Assembly: GCA_024640315.1 (NCBI GenBank)
Contig: JAHEFF010000012.1
Coordinates: forward strand, 1-55,872
DNA from: Woeseiaceae bacterium
Lineage (GTDB): Bacteria; Pseudomonadota; Gammaproteobacteria; Steroidobacterales; Woeseiaceae
Length of the DNA stretch: 55,872 nt
Reading direction: 5' to 3'
Shown here: positions 52,814 to 55,872 of the stretch, one piece after another
Layout of the letters: every line of letters starts with the position of its first letter
How positions within the stretch are numbered: position 1 is the stretch's first letter
Position numbers and translations under genes: made by a program
The notes under the pieces: model-generated
The model's input: only the letters and a program-made list of their open reading frames with translations
Told to the model about the DNA's origin: nothing
The model's database searches: none

Positions 52814-53524
52814 ATGCGCAGCATTTTGATAATGGCGATGTTTACGGCGAGCCTGGCGTTTGCCGCAGACGGCTACGAAGAGGTCCGCGAACTCAGCCTG
52901 GACACAGAGGGCGTCGACACGCTCAGCATCGATGCCGGCAGTGGCAGCCTAAACGTCGTGGGCATATCCGGATCCGATGTGATTACGGTGACAGCGACCA
53001 TACAGGTTGGTACCGGTAATGAAGATAAAGCGCGAAAGAAAATCGAGTCAGACATGAACCTGGGGCTGGAAAAAGACGGCGACACGGCAATACTCAAGGC
53101 ATATTTCGATCACCGGATGTTCGGTTGGGGCGAGACTCCGGCTATCCAGCTCGAGGTTCGCATGCCGGATGGGCTGCACCTGGAGATTGACGATGGCTCC
53201 GGGTCCCTCGAAGTCAGTAACGTTCATGGCGACGTGATGCTGGATGACGGATCAGGTTCGATAACGATGAGCAATGTCGGCGGCACCGTTGAAATTGACG
53301 ATGGGTCCGGTTCGATAACAGTCAGCAACGTTGGCGGCGACATCTCGATCAATGACGGTTCAGGCAGCATCAAGGTTCGTGGCGTTGCCGGCAGCGTGAC
53401 CGTGGATGATGGATCCGGTGGAATTGATGTCAGCGATGTCGATGAGGATCTGATCATTGTGGATGATGGCAGCGGCGGTCTCGATTTCTCGAATATCAGG
53501 GGGCGCATCGAAAAAGAGTCCTGA
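52814..53524 (+). CDS. DUF4097-type exported beta-solenoid protein with DDGSG repeats
   Basis: A 236-residue protein with a Sec signal ending at AFAAD (about residue 18). The C-terminal third has six near-regular repeats of about 18 residues built on DDGSGSI/xxSNVGGxV, as in DUF4097 adhesin-like proteins, which form a right-handed beta-helix. The N-terminal half begins with the LSLDTEGVDTLSIDAGSG motif of the same family. AAGGGG lies eight bases before the ATG at 52814. A strong terminator follows, so it is probably monocistronic. Function is unknown; surface or periplasmic. Confidence 0.83.
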   Translation: MRSILIMAMFTASLAFAADGYEEVRELSLDTEGVDTLSIDAGSGSLNVVGISGSDVITVTATIQVGTGNEDKARKKIESDMNLGLEKDGDTAILKAYFDHRMFGWGETPAIQLEVRMPDGLHLEIDDGSGSLEVSNVHGDVMLDDGSGSITMSNVGGTVEIDDGSGSITVSNVGGDISINDGSGSIKVRGVAGSVTVDDGSGGIDVSDVDEDLIIVDDGSGGLDFSNIRGRIEKES

Positions 53525-53548
53525 TCCCCGAGAATCGAATAACTCCTG

Positions 53549-53583
53549 CGCCCGCGACCGGATTCCCGGTGGCGGGCGTTTTT
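53549..53583 (+). terminator. Intrinsic terminator of the DUF4097 gene
   Basis: CGCCCGC (53549-53555) and ACCGG (53557-53561) pair with CCGGT (53566-53570) and GCGGGCG (53572-53578) around an ATTC loop, with a one-base mismatch between the two stem parts. Five Ts follow. It lies 24 bp past the stop. Confidence 0.9.
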
Positions 53584-53810
53584 CGTTCTTTAGGGAAGAC
53601 CGCAGGGCATGTCCTTAATCGGCTAAAATGGTCCCCAGTTCGAGCGTTGCCACGATTTTGCCGCCATGGCGCCCTTCCACGGCAGAAAAACGGGCGTCTG
53701 CTGATTGAATTTTTCCAGGAAAATCTGGTCTGATTACTAACGCAATTCAGCGCCACGTCGGGTCCGATGCAGCTTGCTGTTAATATTAAGGGCGTCACGG
53801 GAGTTCCAAT

Positions 53811-54350
53811 ATGTGCAGCCGACTCAGTATCCTGATATTTACACTGCTTATTGCACCTTTGTGCTGGGGCCAGGGTGCCGACAGAATCAATCGCGCGCAA
53901 AATCCGACGACGGTTATCGGACCGCGGAATGCACCACTGGCTGAGGGCGCCAGGGCGCTGCTTGCAGATGATGCCGAGGCGGGAGTCAGGCTGACCCTGG
54001 AGGGTCTCGAAATTGCTCATGGACGTCGCGAGGAGGAGGCCGCGCTATCCAATCTCTGTGCCGGTTACATCAAGCTGGGGAAATACAGCGAAGCGTTGAA
54101 ATACTGCAACATCCTCCTCACGCGTAACGACAAGAGCTGGCGTGGCTACAACAACCGGGCTGTCGTCTACATCATGACGAAGCAGTATGAGAGGGCGGAC
54201 AAGGATCTTCTGCGAGCTGAGGAGCTGAATCCGGGCGTGCGGACATTGAAGATCGCCAGGGCGATGTATATGGATGCGGTCTATCCGGTGCAGCCGGAAG
54301 TCGAAATTGATGACAGGAAGAACCAGGAAGATGAGGGATCGGAAGACTAG
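53811..54350 (+). CDS. Exported TPR-domain protein
   Basis: A 179-residue protein with a Sec signal ending at CWGQG (about residue 20). TPR helices: EEAALSNLCAGYIKLGKYSE, YCNILLTRNDKSWRGYNNRA and VYIMTKQYERADKDLLRAEE. The tail is acidic (EVEIDDRKNQEDEGSED). It overlaps the TonB-C gene by 20 bp and the pair should be co-translated. It may be a periplasmic scaffold; no enzyme site is visible. Confidence 0.78.
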   Translation: MCSRLSILIFTLLIAPLCWGQGADRINRAQNPTTVIGPRNAPLAEGARALLADDAEAGVRLTLEGLEIAHGRREEEAALSNLCAGYIKLGKYSEALKYCNILLTRNDKSWRGYNNRAVVYIMTKQYERADKDLLRAEELNPGVRTLKIARAMYMDAVYPVQPEVEIDDRKNQEDEGSED

Positions 54351-54753
54351 GCACTCCGCTTTCACGGCTTCTGTTACGGGCATTCTTGTTCTCGCGGCAT
54401 TGCAGGCATTTGCCGTCCCGGAGGATTCGGTCGGCGTTACCCATTTCATCGACACGACGACCGACCGGGTCCCCGCGCTGACCGCTTTTCCGAAATACCC
54501 TTCGGTGGCGCGCCGCGACAGGATTGAAGGCGAAGCGACCGTGTGTTTCAAGATCAAGGCAAACGGCAGGATTTCCCGGCCGGTAGTGACAGAATACACG
54601 CACAAGATTTTCTCGAAGCCGGCGTTGCGCGCCATTAAGAAGTCGAATTTTGAACCTATTGGCCCGGGGCAAATTCTTGCGACCGCCCGTACTTGCAGGA
54701 CCTATCGATTCCGGCTTGATCCCGTCGCCGTCGATAACGACGAACCTGAGTAG
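54331..54753 (+). CDS. TonB C-terminal domain protein
   Basis: A 140-residue exported protein. A basic N-terminus and hydrophobic helix (about 10-28) act as a signal or anchor. The TonB C-terminal domain follows: YPSVARRDRIEGEATVCF, KIKANGRISRPVVTEY and SKPALRAIKKSNFEP (about 56-115). The usual proline-rich spacer is absent, so it cannot span the periplasm like true TonB. The ATG at 54331 has AGGAAG just upstream and overlaps the TPR gene; the frame further upstream is not used. Confidence 0.83.
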   Translation: MRDRKTRHSAFTASVTGILVLAALQAFAVPEDSVGVTHFIDTTTDRVPALTAFPKYPSVARRDRIEGEATVCFKIKANGRISRPVVTEYTHKIFSKPALRAIKKSNFEPIGPGQILATARTCRTYRFRLDPVAVDNDEPE

Positions 54754-54770
54754 GCGTTTCGATGCCCGAT

Positions 54771-55760
54771 TCAGTGGATCTTGGCGCGGCCGATGTAATT
54801 CGTCGCGGTCGCAAACCAGATTTCGCCCGAGATTTCGGAATAGAACAGCTGACTTACTGCCCCGGCCCCACTTGGAATGTCGGTCTCAGTGAGAAACGTC
54901 TCTGCGTCAGTGTCGAATCCGATGAGCCGGTTGGGAATGCGGCCGGTCTCCACCAGCCAGATGCGATCATTCCGGTCGATCGCCATGCCGAAGGGTCGGC
55001 TGCCATCGCCGCCCGGCATCCGCCATTCCGTGAATGCCGCGGTTTGCGGATTGTATCGGCCGAGCCGACCGAGTTCGTAGTCTGCATACCAGACCTGACC
55101 GTCGGGTGAAGTAACGATTCTGCGTGGGCGCGAGTCCTCGTCGGGCATTTTGATTGCCGTGATTGTCATGGCAACCGCGTCGATACGTAGCAGCGAGTTT
55201 TGTCCGGACGCAGTCACCCATAATTCGTTCGCAGAGCTGACGGTGATGCCGAATGGCCGGGACTTCCTGGCTGGCAGAGGCAGCAGGTCAATCACTTTCC
55301 CGGCGACCCCCAGTCGGCCAACGAAATTGCCATCCTCGGCGGTAAACCACACGTCGCCATGTCGGTCAAAAGCAAGCGAACGCAGGCCCTTCGCTTTGCT
55401 GTCCGGCATCTCGTATTCAATGGTTCGCCCGGTGCCGGGGTCCAGCGTGCCAATGTGCCGGCGCCCATTGCTTGCGTACCAGATGATTTGGTTGCCGTCG
55501 ACAAGTAGCGCCGACGGAGCGGCGCCTTTGCGGAGATCGTAACGATTAAAGTCCGCCGTTTCCGGTGAAAAGTTGGCGATGTAGTGGCCGCCGAAACCTG
55601 TAAACCAGACCCGACCACGGTCATCAACAAATACGTCGGTCGGCTCGGATTTCTCCCACGGAATCAGCCACTCGCGAATGTCGACCGTGTCGGCAATCGC
55701 CGGCGACGCCATGCATATGAGGCCGATCGTCAGGAGCATTAACGTTTTGATCTTCATCAT
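54771..55760 (-). CDS. Exported Vgb-like beta-propeller protein (streptogramin lyase family)
   Basis: A 329-residue protein with a Sec signal ending at AIADT (about residue 24). It has about six to seven propeller blades, each with a xxDxxGxVWFT pattern (for example VDDRGRVWFTGFGG, FDRHGDVWFTAEDG, SPDGQVWYADYELG, IDRNDRIWLVETG). This is the virginiamycin B lyase fold. Most exported members are not proven lyases, so I do not call antibiotic resistance. It converges with the TonB-C gene, 17 bp apart. Confidence 0.83.
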   Translation of the reverse strand: MMKIKTLMLLTIGLICMASPAIADTVDIREWLIPWEKSEPTDVFVDDRGRVWFTGFGGHYIANFSPETADFNRYDLRKGAAPSALLVDGNQIIWYASNGRRHIGTLDPGTGRTIEYEMPDSKAKGLRSLAFDRHGDVWFTAEDGNFVGRLGVAGKVIDLLPLPARKSRPFGITVSSANELWVTASGQNSLLRIDAVAMTITAIKMPDEDSRPRRIVTSPDGQVWYADYELGRLGRYNPQTAAFTEWRMPGGDGSRPFGMAIDRNDRIWLVETGRIPNRLIGFDTDAETFLTETDIPSGAGAVSQLFYSEISGEIWFATATNYIGRAKIH

Positions 55761-55787
55761 ACGTCGCGGTCCTTGAGGGCCTGGGTT

Positions 55788-55872
55788 TCAGCTCATGAAT
55801 TCTTCGTGAAGTACAAGAATTCGTTCGGTTGCTTCCTGCAGATTGCTTCCGATGCTGATCAGGCCGGCATCA
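55788..55872 (-). CDS. C-terminal fragment of an unidentified gene (cut by window edge)
   Basis: A minus-strand frame with no stop to the window edge gives about 27 C-terminal residues, including LISIGSNLQEATERIL and ending HEEFMS. The text looks protein-like (amphipathic helix), and it lies 27 bp upstream of the Vgb-like gene on the same strand, as in an operon. The family is unknown; a class II aldolase-like tail is one guess. Confidence 0.4.
   Translation of the reverse strand, partial: DAGLISIGSNLQEATERILVLHEEFMS

Noticed and set aside
53185..53490. Short tandem repeats that could suggest a CRISPR array
   Set aside because: The repeats are in frame inside a protein-coding gene, abut one another without unique spacers, and translate to DDGSG units.

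Overview
The window looks like chromosome from a free-living gammaproteobacterium. GC is moderately high, most genes sit in tight same-strand runs, and there are many exported proteins with Sec, Tat or lipoprotein signals. The mix of PQQ dehydrogenases, RND pumps, sulfatase, M28 peptidase and proteins with a glycine-rich C-terminal anchor resembles marine sediment lineages such as Woeseiaceae. The lineage is inferred from gene content; no rRNA or other marker gene is present. I saw no tRNA, rRNA, insertion sequence, prophage or CRISPR array.

Layout. 1-5.4 kb: the 5' end of a gamma-glutamyltransferase lipoprotein gene (cut by the window edge), a four-cysteine U32-like protein, a TylF-type O-methyltransferase, a large secreted repeat protein with a C-terminal anchor, and a MaoC-like hydratase. 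5.4-18.8 kb: a candidate catabolic island. It holds a class III aminotransferase and a PQQ dehydrogenase lipoprotein on the minus strand. On the plus strand is an operon of AGCS symporter, DapA-like aldolase, atypical SDR, hydantoinase and hydantoin racemase. On the minus strand again are a second PQQ dehydrogenase, a cytochrome c and a Tat-exported PLP enzyme. Between the DapA-like and SDR genes is a rearrangement scar: a 52-bp direct repeat of the SDR 5' end flanking a gene remnant.

18.9-32.3 kb: an LCAT-like hydrolase; a methionine-salvage operon (LysE-family exporter, mtnB, mtnC, mtnD); a DUF885-like lipoprotein; a DUF3014 protein; an M28 peptidase, TPR protein and sulfatase run; an EamA transporter preceded by a terminator-like hairpin; a choice-of-anchor H-like surface protein; and a small lipoprotein. 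32.4-46.1 kb: a large minus-strand efflux locus. PadR regulator, adaptor and RND pump form one unit. Two adaptors and two RND pumps form a second unit behind a promoter that is covered by a palindromic operator candidate.

46.4-55.9 kb: a methyltransferase and an FAD-linked oxidoreductase, with a well-conserved cyclic-di-GMP-I (GEMM) riboswitch upstream of the oxidoreductase. Then come a YpfJ-type zinc metallopeptidase, a threonine/serine dehydratase, an exported amidohydrolase, a DUF4097-type repeat protein with a strong terminator, overlapping TPR and TonB-C genes, a Vgb-like beta-propeller protein, and the last codons of a gene cut by the right edge.

The most notable items are the c-di-GMP riboswitch controlling an oxidoreductase/methyltransferase pair, the hydantoin/PQQ/Tat-PLP island, the duplication scar inside that island, and the palindrome over the RND promoter.
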